Shown here: positions 1 through 10,024 of the stretch, in pieces
Position numbering within the stretch: the first letter of the stretch is position 1
Layout of the letters: every line of letters starts with the position of its first letter
Assembly (NCBI RefSeq): GCF_003286085.1
Contig: NW_020825327.1
Coordinates: 496,001 to 560,000, forward strand
Reading direction: 5' to 3'
DNA from: Drosophila persimilis
Lineage: Eukaryota; Arthropoda; Insecta; Diptera; Drosophilidae
DNA: 64,000 nt
The notes under the pieces: model-generated
What the model was told of the DNA's origin: nothing
What the model saw: the letters and a program-made list of their open reading frames with translations, nothing else
Databases searched by the model: none
Program-made: the position numbers and the translations under genes

Positions 1-86
1 CTTTCACAAATCCTTTTGCCAAGTACGGGTTGTCTTTCATAAAACCCACCAGGATTTCATCTTGAAGTGATGATTTATGCTTTACC
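1..86 (-). CDS. Possible exon of an unidentified gene, cut by the window edge
   Basis: On the minus strand an open frame runs from position 86 off the left edge and reads through EILVGFMKDNPYLAKGFVK. It is preceded by a good 3' splice site: a T-rich tract ending in CAG at 89-87. The peptide faintly recalls the first helix region of zeste/Myb-SANT-like DNA-binding domains, but only 28 codons are visible, so no function is assigned. It could equally be a transposase exon or chance. Low confidence. Confidence 0.25.
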
Positions 87-502
87 CTGGATATAAAGAA
101 CAAAGCGGTAATTTTGAAATAAAAAATGAATTTGCTGCACTTACATTTTGAAGTCCAAATTAAATTGGGCGGGAAACAGCTGTGCTCACCCAGATGTTCT
201 GTTAAGCGCATGCTACAAGCACAGTCTGAGCTGTTACATGCACATTTGTGCTGTTATACGCAAAAATTTATTACTTGCCAACGTTCCGATAACCAAATCG
301 GAATGCGTCAGCTGCTTACACCAAAACGAAATTTGTTGTTGCTGTGGCCAATTTTTTCCGAGCCAAATTTTAGTTTGGGTTAAAATAAAATTATTTATAA
401 AGAAAGCACAAGAGAGCCCCAATTTATGTGATTTCAAAAGTAAATCGGAAAGCTTTTGTGAATGTGAAAAACGGAGCCTGGCTGATTGGCAGTATTGGCT
501 GT
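87..502. other. Unassigned flank of the Osvaldo-like insertion
   Basis: AT-rich sequence with no convincing gene. The last 18 bases before the LTR (attggcagtattggctgt) match segment A of the 5.4-kb tandem unit, as in the uninterrupted copies near 21882 and 43127. Sequence upstream of that match does not resemble segment A. This is therefore either a breakpoint or a diverged relative of A. Short open frames here have no recognisable domain. Confidence 0.4.
499..502. repeat. Target site duplication (left), CTGT
   Basis: CTGT directly abuts the left LTR and recurs at 12409-12412 after the right LTR. Uninterrupted copies of segment A carry a single CTGT here (ggctgtaaatg). This shows a 4-bp target duplication, as expected for Ty3/gypsy-type integrases. 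Confidence 0.85.
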
Positions 503-2051
503 TGTAAGGAAGTTCTCAGGCCGAGGTAAAGCTTGTCAGTCTGTCCAGGGCCCGGTCCTTCCCCACAGCAAAATTTGTTGTGTGAGGACCTAAGGGGAGA
601 GCCGCTTGTGGCGAAAGCGCGCCCGTGGGGTGGATCGTGGGATGGTCGGGCCTGGCCCGGCCACGAGGCGTGGGTGAAGCCGTGCTTGGGAGCTGCAGAG
701 ACGTGCGTTGGGGGTCATGTGTGGCGGGAGACGGGGTTTGGGTCAGGGATCGGAAAGGTGTGGGAGAGGGGAGCCCAGCCTAGCAGATGCCGCATGATCC
801 ACGACTCACATCTGCGTCGCCGGGTCCCCCGGTCGAGGGTGTAGGAGAGGGAACCCAGCTTTGCGAATGCCGCGTGAATCCACGACTCACATCCAGCATC
901 GCCGGGTCCCCAGGGGAGAAAGGTATAGGAGAGGGAAAACCCAGCTTGGTGAATGCCGCATGAATCCACGACTCACATCCACTTCGCCGGGCCTCCCGGG
1001 AAAAGGGAAGAGAAGGGGAGGGGGGTGAGTGACTCCTACGGGCGAATGTTCTGAGACAGGTGGGTTGAGGTTGGTGTCTTTATTGTTTTCGGATCATTTC
1101 CCTACTTAAAATCCCGCGCTTGCAGCGGGGAAATAAACGCCAAAAAATTATCATAAACAACACGTGGGCATAATATCTAAACTGCGGGAATGTTCTGCTT
1201 ATACCTGCCTACTGCACCGATCTATCCCCCCCAGAGCTCACATACGTGAGGTGGCTCACCCTTGTGTCCCTTCTTTGGGTTCTGTTCTCCCACGGCGGGT
1301 CCTCGTCACTTCGGGGGCTTCCTTTGCACACCGCGTGGGTGCGGTCACAGCTGGTTTTTCACCGCGTGCGGGCGAACACAGCTTATTGCGTACACGGCGC
1401 GGTCACGGCTAGTTTTTCACATTTATTTTGGCTTCCGCCGCACAACCGGTCTGGCTCAGCCCTCGGAGATCACTCTCGAGCTTGGCTCGCGCTGGACCGT
1501 GCCAGGCCTCGGCTTTTCTTTTTCGTAGCTTCTTTGCCGCTTCGCTGCTGCGCCGCCTTCGGCTGCCGGCCTCGGCTGCGTGGGTGTATGGCTGCGTGTG
1601 TGTATTGCCTGCTTCGCCGTCGGCTCTTTTCCTCGGCTGCGTGGGCGTAAGACCGATCGGCGGCTTCTCTGCCGCTTCGCTCCCTTTCATGTTGTCTCTC
1701 TTCGCCTTCGTATAGCCGTGGTGTGCGTCTCTCTTCGCTGCGTGGCCGTAGTGTGCGTCTCTCTTCGCTGCGTGGCCGTAGTGTGCGTCTCTCTTACGTG
1801 TTGGTTCTCTTAGTTCTAATAAGTAAAAAGGCCTACTGTTTTGGGGTTTCTTAGCCTATTTCTTACTTTAATGGGTGAAAATAAGGATTCATTGTTGTTT
1901 GTCTTGGTAATACTAATAATAATAGAAGTAATAAAATCGGATAATAGTGATAATGAACTGAGATAATAATGAAATTAGATAACAAGCCGTCGGGGCGGTC
2001 CCTTCAGGGGATGGTGTCGTGGTCAGTGTTGTGGAGGCTTATGCCTTCACA
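503..2051 (-). repeat. 3' LTR of the Osvaldo-like element
   Basis: A direct repeat of 10760-12408. Its plus-strand ends are TGTAAGG and TTCACA, so on the element's strand it runs TGTGAA to TTACA. It is about 100 bp shorter than the 5' LTR because of copy-number changes in G+T/C-rich repeats around 1560-1800 (for example a 30-bp 'ctctcttcgctgcgtggccg' motif). Plus-strand open frames inside it, such as 1246-1650, are compositional and are repeated in the other LTR. Confidence 0.9.
777..1000. repeat. Tandem repeat inside the LTR, three copies of 81-86 bp
   Basis: The motif ccacgactcacatc recurs at about 799, 880 and 966, each within a unit holding 'gccgggtccc' and 'aggagaggga'. The same array is present in the other LTR near 11036-11260, so it belongs to the element rather than to this insertion site. 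Repeated blocks in LTRs can be enhancer-like, but no function is shown here. Confidence 0.7.
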
Positions 2052-2066
2052 CTCCCTTCCTACTTC
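2052..2066 (-). promoter_or_regulatory. Polypurine tract of the Osvaldo-like element
   Basis: On the minus strand a purine-rich run, gaagtaggaagggag, lies immediately before the 3' LTR. This is where plus-strand DNA synthesis is primed in LTR elements. One T interrupts it. Confidence 0.6.
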
Positions 2067-3899
2067 GGGTTGGGGCGCGGTGAAATGCGCACCAAATTTC
2101 CGCTGATGCATACGCGGAAGCGTTGGCCGTCGTGGTGTTCTAGGCTGCGGATCCGGCTGCGCCCGTGACGCGCCGCATTTGCCTGAGCGCTGGCGCCTTC
2201 CAGCAGGCTTTGCGGGATGCGGCGGTCAGGCGTGCTTACCCGCCAGGCGACTGGGGCGATTGGCCATTCCTTCTCCTCCTGCAGCGCGTTTAGCTCGGGC
2301 ATCTCCTCGAATGCTGTGAGCAGTCCGCCGGCCTCTGCCTCTTCCAAGCCCAATGACAGGTCGCTGTCCTCCTTTGGTTGGCTCGGGTTTCCTGGTTCGG
2401 TCTCTCGGGCCATGCAGCTCGTCGGTTCCGGGTTCGGGGCGTTGTGGTCGGTGGGAACTGGCGATAGCCACTTCATTGGTGCGTGGTCCAGCGGCTGCCA
2501 ATCGGGATTCTCCTTCTTTCCGGGGCTGCCGCCTCCTTCTGCGCGTCCCACTCCTGCAGTCTGGCGTGCCACCCGTCGTCCCAGTTGGTGTCCGGGATCG
2601 GGCCGTTTGGGTTCTCCTGCCCTCCCAGGATCCAGGTTACCTCCTCGTCTCCGTCATCCCTGGGTATCGGGGACACGGGTCCGTCCCCCAGGCCGAGTTC
2701 CTGGAGCAGTTGTGGCAGCTCATTGCCGGTTACGTGTCTGGGTGGCTCGTGTTCATCCTGAAGGCCGAGGTTCCGGAGCCGTCGGGGCAGCGCATCGCCC
2801 AGCCTGCCGTCGCTGATCCGTAGCGGAGTGGTGTCGTCCTCTCCTAGGAGCTGTACCTCGTCGTCGCTTGTTGTGTCGTTGTCCGACGCGGGGATGATCT
2901 CCCTCTCGGGCCTGGGTGGGGTGATGGGCCGTGGATAGGCGAGCAGTAGTTGCAGGGTCCTGTCGGCGTCCTTCCAGGTGGTCCAAGGTGCCACGTCAAC
3001 CGCGATGTTGGCTGGAGTGTTCTTCTGGCAGTTGGCCGGCCCATCTTCGTCCTCGCTCACGTCCGAGTATGAGCCCGTCGTGGCCCGCTCGGCCTCCAGT
3101 TGGCGGTTTAGCTCCCGGACGGAGTGCTTGACCCATGGGCGGCCATGGGCGGCTTTTCCGAAGCGTCGGTCGTGCAAGAACTCTCCATCGGTGCTTGCCT
3201 GGCAGGTCGGCTCCCAGTGCTTGTCGGCCTCCATCGTCGGGCTGGTGAACCCTTCGTCGGAGCTGCTGTCGTAGTTCGGCCGTGGGGTCAGCGGTTCTCC
3301 CATGAGGTACAGGTAATAGGGCGGTGGTGGTGGGGACCGCAGCCGCAGTTTGTGCGCGACTGGGGAGCTGCTCTGGGGTCCAGGTTGACGTGTCCTGGCT
3401 CGACGCGTCTTCGAGTCGCGCGTGGGGTGACGGCGGTGCCTGTTCCTTGGCCTGGATGCTTGCGGCGGCGTGGGCGTCTTGGTGGCTCCTGCTGGGCCCG
3501 GCCTGCTCGGACCTCCTCGTCTGAGTCCGATGGCCGCATCGCCTCCACTGTGATGATCCCAGACAGGTTGTTTTGTGACGTGTTCGGATGGACGACGTCG
3601 TTGAGCCATGCCCAGGTCATGGTTGTCGCCCGGCGGGGCGACGGTGGGCCTTCGGGGCGGGCCCGACGTCGCGATGGCCTCGGTGGCCTGGGTGGTCGTG
3701 GTAAGGCTCCTGTTGATGGTCCATGCTGCGTGGTGTTGCCCGGTTCTGCTTGCGGGGTCGGAGAATGGTGTCTTGCTTGTGGTTGGCTGGTCGTGGACCG
3801 TGGTTGCCTTGAGCTGGGCGGCGACGCACCCCTAGGATGCCCCTCCGTGCTATCCTCTGCCTCTAGAGGCTGTGCGTCGCTCGTCCTTGGGTTGTCCAT
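2060..3899 (-). pseudogene. Third ORF of the Osvaldo-like element, unknown function, frameshifted
   Basis: Between the end of pol and the 3' LTR lies about 600 codons' worth of open frame split over three frames: 3899-3288, continued in 3609-2473, then 2572-2060. Where the frames overlap, the sequence suggests frameshifts at low-complexity spots (the proline/histidine-rich stretch near 3320-3350 and a short stretch near 2475-2570). The product is rich in Pro, Arg, Asp and Ser, with acidic clusters such as SYSDVSEDEDG and a repeated leucine-rich 'RRLRNLGLQDE / LLQELGLGDG' pair. I see no signal peptide, transmembrane segment or furin site, so it does not look like an env. A splice acceptor 7 nt before the first ATG (3899) suggests expression from a spliced subgenomic RNA. 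Nothing here was recognised as a known domain. Confidence 0.55.
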
Positions 3900-3906
3900 G
3901 TCGGAT

Positions 3907-3926
3907 CTGGTGGGGGGAAGAAACCT
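3907..3926 (-). promoter_or_regulatory. Probable 3' splice site in front of ORF3
   Basis: On the minus strand the sequence tttcttccccccaccag ends at 3907, seven bases before the ORF3 ATG at 3899. A pyrimidine tract plus CAG is a strong acceptor. Position and spacing parallel the env acceptor of errantiviruses. The donor was not located. Confidence 0.55.
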
Positions 3927-4118
3927 TGTTTGGTTAGAACCTGACCTGTGCCACTGATGTGTCCTGTGCCCTGGGTTTCCCAGATCGGTGCATTTTCTAG
4001 TTTCTGGCTATTTCTTACTCTAATCCCTTAAGGGGAGTTAAGCTATCTTACTGCGTGTGTACGCGGTTGTCCCTTGCGGGGCGAGGACATTACGGCAGCG
4101 CACTACCATAAGTGGCCC

Positions 4119-7100
4119 TCATGAACTCGCGGTTTTCCTGGTGCTGGGGTCGTCGTCATCGTTGTCTTCGTTGTCTTCGCTGGTGAGTGTGTGCTCGTTG
4201 TCGTGGTAGGCCTTGAGGTCGGCTAGTCCGGCCGTTTGTCGTTGTCTTCCCGGATGCTTCTGGAGTCGTGCTATGGTGGGAGAAATAAATTTAATTACTT
4301 TGTAAGGCCCCTCATATTTGGGAGCCAGTTTGGCAGCGAAGTTGTCCGCCGCTTTGGACAGGTGATGTTGGCGTAGCATCACGAGCGTCCCGATCGTGGG
4401 TCTCCATTCGCGTCGACGTAGGTTGTAGGTCCTGCTCTGCGTCTGTGATGCCTGCTGGGTATTTTCTTGTACGATGGCGAAGATTTCCTTGAGTCGCTTG
4501 GCCTTGTTGGTTGGGGTCTCTGTCACTTCGCCTAGTCCTGGGGTCGTCTCTTCGTACAAGGCTCCAGGCAACCGAGGTTCCCGGCCGAGTACGATGAATG
4601 CTGGGCTGAAGCCTGTGGTGTCCGATGTGCTGCTGCTGATGGCTAGGCTGAGTTCGGGCAGCAGCTCGTCCCATGTCCGTTGGTCTCCATCGATGTACTG
4701 GGCGATCATGGTTTTGATCGTCCTGTTGGCTTGTTGTGGCGTATAGGGCGCCGTATACTCCAATTCCATGCCTGCTAGTTTGCAGAACTTTCGGAAAGAG
4801 CGACTTGTGAATTGGGTCCCGTTGTCGCATACGAATTTCCGTGGGGTTCCGAAGCGGCTCAGGATCCGTTCCCGGAAAGCGGTCTCCAGTAGTGCGGTGG
4901 TGGCCTTGCGTAGTGGGACCAACTCCACCCACTTGCTGAAGGCGTCGAAGAACACCAGCAACATAGTATTGCCGTGTTTGGATCGGGGCAATGGTCCAAT
5001 GAAGTCGGCGCAGACGATGTCCAGTGGTTCTTGGGCTTGGCGGGTGTGCATCTTCCCTCCTGGTTTGGTTTGACTCACCTTGTACTGCTGGCACTTGGTG
5101 CACTGCTGGATATATCGGGCGATATCTCGGTGCAGTCCGGGCCAGTAGTACCTCTGGGCTATTCGTGTCGCTGTCTTCCTGATTCCGAGGTGTCCTGCTG
5201 TCGGATGGTCGTGGCACTCTTCTAGCACGCGTCGGCGGTGGTCCTTGTTGACACATAGTTTCCATTTGATAGGGTCTTCTTCGCTGGTTCTGCTGCTGGC
5301 TCGTTTGTATATTTGGTCGCTCTCGATGATGAACTCCGGGTGTCCTTCCGGCTGTTCCTGGATCCGCTTGCAGAGCCTCTGCAGCCAGGGGCAGGGGCAA
5401 GTGTCCCGGTCTTCGTCCGCTCGCTGCAGGGTTTCTACTGGTTGTCGTGAGAGGGCGTCAGCCACAACGTTCTGGCTTCCTCGGCGGTAGTGGATGTAAA
5501 ACCGATATTGCTGGAGCTCCAAGGCCCAGCGGTCGATGAGTCCCGTTGGATTATCAATGGAGTTCAACCACTTCAAGGCGAGGTGATCCGTGATTACATC
5601 GAAGTGGTATCCTTCCAGAAAGCATCGGAGCTTCCGGATTGCCCAGACTATGGCAAGGCACTCTTTCTCGGTGGCCGAGTATTTTTCCTCTTCCTTGAGT
5701 AGTCGACGGCTTGCGTAGGCGATGACTCTTTCAGCTCCGTCAATGTGTTGTGTCAACACTGCTCCGAGGCCATACGAAGTCGGGGCATGTCAGGACTGGT
5801 GCTTGCGTGAGTCTTTCCTTGAGAGTCTCGAATGCCTAATTTTGTTCGTCTGTCCACTCCCACTTTTGATCCTTTTTGAGCAGGTTGGTCATGGGCTGGA
5901 CCACCGTGGCGAAGTTGGGGACGAAACGTCGGTACCAGGATGCCATCCCGATGCAGCGTAGCAGTTCTTTCAGTGTGGTGGGCGGTGCTAGTTTCTGGAC
6001 TGCGCTGACCTTGTCTGGGTCCGTGTGGATGCCTTGTTCGCTGATGGCATTGCCGAGGTAGACTAAACTCTTCCTGAAGAAACTACACTTGTTTCTGTTC
6101 AGTCGGAGGTTCGCCTCTCGCAGCCTCCTGAAAACCTCGCGAAGGTGGTCGATGTGTTCTTCTAGCGTGGCTCCGATGACGATGATATCGTCGAGATACG
6201 CGAACGCGTACGGCTCCATGGTGGGTCCGATGACGCTGTCCAACGCTCGCTGGAACGTCGCTGGGGCTGAGTGCAGGCCGAAAGGCATGACCTTCCACTG
6301 GAAGAGTCCTCTGCCGGGGACGGTAAATGCTGTTGCCTCTCTGCTGCCCTCGGCCACCGGGATCTGCCAGTATCCGTTTTTGAGGTCCAGCGTGGAGATG
6401 TAGCGAGCGTGGCGAAGTCTCTCGAGAATGTGGTTAATCCGTGGCAGCGGATATGCGTCCGGCACCGAGCGGGCATTTAGTTGGCGATAATCCACGCACA
6501 TTCGCATTTCTCCGGTCTTCTTTCCTACCAAGACGATTGGGGCGCTGTGGGGACTGTGGGATGGCTCGATCCTTCCGTCCCGTAGCATCTCGTCCACCTG
6601 CGCGTTGATGATCTTCTGCATGGCCGGGTTCTTCGGGAAATAGCGCTGCTTCACGGGCCTGTCGTCTCGCATTGTTATCGTGTGTTCGGCGATGTGGGAG
6701 ACTCCAGCTAGTCCGTCGAATTTCGCCAGTTCTTCTTCCAGAAACTTGCCTGCCCACGGCGTGGGGGGTGGTTCGGGGTCTGGGTCTTGCTGCCACGGCG
6801 ATAGGTCCTCCAGTTCCAGGGCGGTAATGGCGGCCAAGATCGCGTTCTCGTAGTCATCCGAGTCGGCTGGGCGAAACGGGTTTCGTTCCCGGGCTATTTC
6901 GGCGTCGGCTAATGGCTCCAGTTGGTAGTACGTCGTCGAGGTCTCTCTGATCTCGTCCTGTGGTGTCGGGGTTCGTGGCTGGCGTGATGTCTGTCGTGCT
7001 GGGTTACTCCGTGGTGACTCCCGGTTCGATGAGCTGGCCCTGGAGTGGTCCCGCGGGGCCGCAGCTATTTTTGCTGGAGTATTCTGGTGATTCCTGGGTC

Positions 7101-7821
7101 CTGTTGCTGACTCCCGGTTCGATGAGCTGGCCCTGGGTTGGTCCAGAGGCGCCGAAGCTATCTCTGCCGAAGTTTTCTGCTTTCTGCTGTGTCCTGTTGG
7201 TGACTCCTGGTTCGACGAGCTGGCCCTGGATTGATCCAGTGGAGCCGGAGCTGTCTCTGCCCAAGTCCCTTGCTTCATGCTGTGTCCTGTTGGTGACTCC
7301 TGGTTCGACGAGCTGGCCCTGGATTGATCCAGTGGAGCCGTAGCTGTCTCTGCCCAAGTCCCTTGCTTCCTGCTGTGTCCTGCCGGTGACTCCTGGTTCG
7401 ACGAGCTGGCCCTGAATTGATCCAGTGGAGCCGTAGCTGTCTCTGCCCAAGTCCCTTGCTTCCTGCTGTGTCCTGCCGGTGACTCCTGGTTCGACGAGCT
7501 GGCCCTGGATTGATCCAGTGGAGCCGTAGCTGTCTCTGCCAAGGTCTTCGTTTTGTTGCGTTGTCCTGTTGGTGTCGGGGTTTGTGCTGGGGAACTGGCC
7601 ATGGTTGGTTCCATCGGTGTCGCAGTTCTTTCCGTCGTAGCTTTCTTCGTGTCCTGTTGTGGTGGCGTAGTCCTGGGGTTGTTGCTTGATCTTGTCTGGT
7701 AGGGCTTTGTTGTCACTGCGGTTGGATGGTTCGTGGTTGGCTGTGGGGTGTTGGTCTGCGGCTGGTCTCGGATGGCAGTGGAGTCCGCAAACGTGACAGA
7801 CCGCGGGCGTGGCTGGGCGGT
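4119..7821 (-). pseudogene. pol: pol of the Osvaldo-like element (RT, RNase H, integrase), broken
   Basis: The frame continues from gag-protease after a single TGA (7824-7822) and stays open through a 31-residue repeat region to the reverse transcriptase. RT motifs include STLDLKNGYWQIPV and FAYLDDIIVI. Breaks: a TAG at 5838-5836, just after the RT thumb (WEWTDEQN); a frameshifting deletion near 5785 that removes the start of RNase H including its first catalytic Asp, with GACTTC-like sequence at the join; then an open second part (5759-4119) with RNase H remainder and integrase. The integrase keeps its zinc-binding H-H-C-C (HDHPTAGH...CTKC) and two catalytic Asp motifs (CADFIGP, CDNGTQF). 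Near 4724-4729 the Glu-bearing third motif is missing, leaving PQQANRTIKTM. This copy is therefore enzymatically dead. No ATG is near the start of the frame, so a gag-pol fusion is expected. Confidence 0.85.
7028..7586 (-). repeat. Six 93-bp tandem repeats between protease and RT
   Basis: The motif 'gaYgagctggccctg' recurs at 7028, 7121, 7214, 7307, 7400 and 7493, an exact 93-bp period. Each unit encodes 31 residues in the pol frame (…APLDQSRASSSNQES…). A second frame (7825-7004), whose ATG overlaps the gag stop, is also open through all copies (…GSIQGQLVEPGVT…). The left two units are the most diverged. Because 93 is divisible by three, copy-number change keeps both frames. Confidence 0.8.
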
Positions 7822-9618
7822 TCATGATGGTATCGTCCCGGCGGGTTTCTGCTGCAACTTCAGCTGTAGATATGCCCGTCCGCAGTGGATCCTTGCGCGG
7901 ATGCCACAGAGGAAGTCGAGCCCCAAGATGAAGTCGTCTAATACCGTGGGGAGTATAAGAAGAGATACCTGTGTTTCTTGCTGATCCAGGCGCACTGTGA
8001 CTGCTATCGCTTGGTTGATCTCCTTCCTGGTTCCATCTGCCAGGCGGGTCCTGGTCCTCACCTCTCGCCTGTTCTCGGTCGTCCCTATCTCCTTCCCCAG
8101 CCGCTCACTGATGAAGGATCGTGTGGCTCCAGTGTCGAGGGCCGCAAATGCTCTCCCATTGATGTCCACCAGGGCAGCGATCCTTCCTCCGGTCATGCTT
8201 AATGGGTGGGTTTCTCCTGTTCCTGAGTGCGCGCCTCCGTCCATGTCCCAGTTGGGCGGAGACCCGACCCGTTTCCCGACGCTGGTTTCCGGCAGCAGTT
8301 GATGGTCCGGACCCCTCGGTGGCCACATTGTGCACGCACCACTGAAATGGCCGTTTTCCCCGCAGTTCCGGCAGGCTCGTTGTACATCGATCGCCTGCTC
8401 TATCGCCTGCTCTTGCTCCTGGCCGATTCCTCGGTTGGCGATCTCGGTTTTCCCGGGTGTCTCGTGTGTCTCGTGTGTGTTGCCTCGTTGTGGGTTGGTT
8501 CCATTGCCGGTATAGGCGGCACGGGGTCGATGGTTCTGCCTGGTCCCGATGCTGCGGAGTGCGTCTCGGTCCCGCGCGGTTTCGTAGGCCGAGACGAGCT
8601 GGGTCAATTCTGTGAGTGATCGGAAATCTTGTCTGCGCATGTACATTTGATACTCCGGACGGAGATTTTCGTAGATCCGCTCGAGTTCCTGTTCCCGAGT
8701 ATACTGGGCTCGTTGCATCATCAGACGCAACTCGATAAGGTAATCCCGGAAAGATTCCTTGGGCTGCTGTTCCCGACTTCGTATGGTGTCTTCCAGCCGC
8801 TGGAAGTATCTGGGGGGCAGGAAGAATTCTAGGAATTCTTTCCGAAAGTCTGTCCAATTCTGTCCCTGCATCTGAAAAGTTCGGAACCATCCTTCGGCCT
8901 TACCTGTAAGTAGACCGGAGATGGCTCGCGGCAACTGCTCTGGGCTCCCGCCGTATGATTCCACTCGCTCCTCGTGCCTTTCGATGAACGCTAGTGGGTC
9001 CGCGTGGCCGTCGAAAGTAAATCCCCATTTCCGAAGTTTGTCCGCCAGTAACGAGTACGAGATCTCACCCCCTCCGGGGCGTGAGACCCGATGTCCCTGA
9101 GGAAGACGTGGCTGTTCTCCTTCCGTGGTTGTCTGGTGGCTAGGCGTGGCCAGGGGTCCAGCGGTAGTGGGTACTGGCGCGTGGTTCTTGCTGGACGCCT
9201 CTGGTCTGGTTCCTTGGAGTGGTCCTTGGGCAGCTCGTTGTGGTTGCTCGTCCTGGGCGGCCGGTGTCTCGGTTGCTGACTCGCGGTATCCGTGGGTGGA
9301 TTCTTGGCTCGTGCTGGGCAGCTCGGGTACAATTAATCGCAGTTTTGGTCCCTCCTTGCTGTCTTCCATCTTCGTCCGGCTCTCTGGCCCGGGTGACGTG
9401 GCTGGACTCCGGTGGTCCCTGGGGCTCGGTATGTTCCCAAAGTGCGTAGCCAATTCGTCCAGCCTTGCCTGCACGGCTTCGGGGTGCCCAGGGCGTGCGA
9501 TGAATGCGGTGATCCGGCTCCGTAGGTCCTCTACAGTCCCAGTTTCTCCTAGTCCAAACTCCTTAGCTAGGCTCTGCAGCTCGTCCTTCCTGCGGGACGC
9601 TATCCAGCGGATGTTCAT
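7822..9618 (-). CDS. gag: Gag-protease polyprotein of the Osvaldo-like element, intact
   Basis: A 598-residue open frame starting at the first ATG after the leader. Residues 8-45 (RRKDELQSLAKEFGLGET…) look like a SAP-type helix-turn-helix, a fold that usually binds DNA. A Pro/Gln-rich linker follows, then a Retrotrans_gag capsid region (…WGFTFDGHADPLAFIERHEE…) at about residues 195-350. Next comes a CCHC zinc knuckle (CRNCGENGHFSGAC) near 420, then an aspartic protease with ALDTGATRSFIS near 500 and the second motif LDDFILGLDF near 575. Packaging, RNA binding and polyprotein cleavage follow from these families. The frame ends at TGA, after which the same frame stays open into pol. The SAP assignment is by eye. 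Confidence 0.85.
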   Translation of the reverse strand: MNIRWIASRRKDELQSLAKEFGLGETGTVEDLRSRITAFIARPGHPEAVQARLDELATHFGNIPSPRDHRSPATSPGPESRTKMEDSKEGPKLRLIVPELPSTSQESTHGYRESATETPAAQDEQPQRAAQGPLQGTRPEASSKNHAPVPTTAGPLATPSHQTTTEGEQPRLPQGHRVSRPGGGEISYSLLADKLRKWGFTFDGHADPLAFIERHEERVESYGGSPEQLPRAISGLLTGKAEGWFRTFQMQGQNWTDFRKEFLEFFLPPRYFQRLEDTIRSREQQPKESFRDYLIELRLMMQRAQYTREQELERIYENLRPEYQMYMRRQDFRSLTELTQLVSAYETARDRDALRSIGTRQNHRPRAAYTGNGTNPQRGNTHETHETPGKTEIANRGIGQEQEQAIEQAIDVQRACRNCGENGHFSGACTMWPPRGPDHQLLPETSVGKRVGSPPNWDMDGGAHSGTGETHPLSMTGGRIAALVDINGRAFAALDTGATRSFISERLGKEIGTTENRREVRTRTRLADGTRKEINQAIAVTVRLDQQETQVSLLILPTVLDDFILGLDFLCGIRARIHCGRAYLQLKLQQKPAGTIPS

Positions 9619-9639
9619 CCTGATCCTGGTACACTAATC

Positions 9640-9900
9640 GGGGCACCGGTACGAGTCCTTATCAGCACGGTACTGGGTCTGGGGCTTCTGTACTAGGATA
9701 CACGGCACTGGGTGGAGAGTCCTGTTCGAAGGACCCGCGGCACGGTACTGGATCGGTGATCCTATACTAGGATACCCGACACTGGGGTGGTGGGATCCTG
9801 TCGAAGGATACGCGGCACGGTACTAGATCGGTGATCCTGTACTAGGATACACAGCACTGGGTTGGATGATCCTGTCGAAGGATACGTGGCGCGGTACAGG
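9640..9900. repeat. Leader tandem repeat, about 75 bp, four partial copies
   Basis: 'cacggtac' recurs at 9666, 9741 and 9816, with a variant near 9890, a period of 74-75 bp. Each unit also holds 'aggatac' and 'cactggg'. It lies in the untranslated leader between gag and primer site. No RNA structure was computed. Confidence 0.7.
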
Positions 9901-9914
9901 GAAAGGTTCTGTCT

Positions 9915-10024
9915 GACTGCTCGGTGGTAACTGCCTGACTGCTCGGTAACAACTGTCTGACTGCTCGGTAACAACCGTCTGACTGCTCGGTAACAACTGC
10001 CTGACTGCTCGGTAATGACTGTCC
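9915..10024. repeat. Leader tandem repeat, 22 bp, five copies
   Basis: gactgctcggtaacaactgtc-type units begin at 9915, 9937, 9959, 9981 and 10003. The array directly adjoins the 75-bp repeats. The rest of the leader to 10739 is C/T-rich (gctgctctg-type runs near 10130-10270) with no supportable gene. Confidence 0.75.

Noticed and set aside
1246-1813. Several plus-strand ORFs in the Osvaldo-like LTR
   Set aside because: Composition-driven (Cys/Arg/Leu-rich), in overlapping frames, and repeated in the other LTR.
3124-3957. 277-residue plus-strand ORF
   Set aside because: It is the antisense shadow of the Pro/Arg-rich third ORF; GC-rich coding regions often stay open on the opposite strand.
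7028-7586. CRISPR-like array
   Set aside because: 93-bp units are contiguous without unique spacers and encode protein in a fly retroelement.
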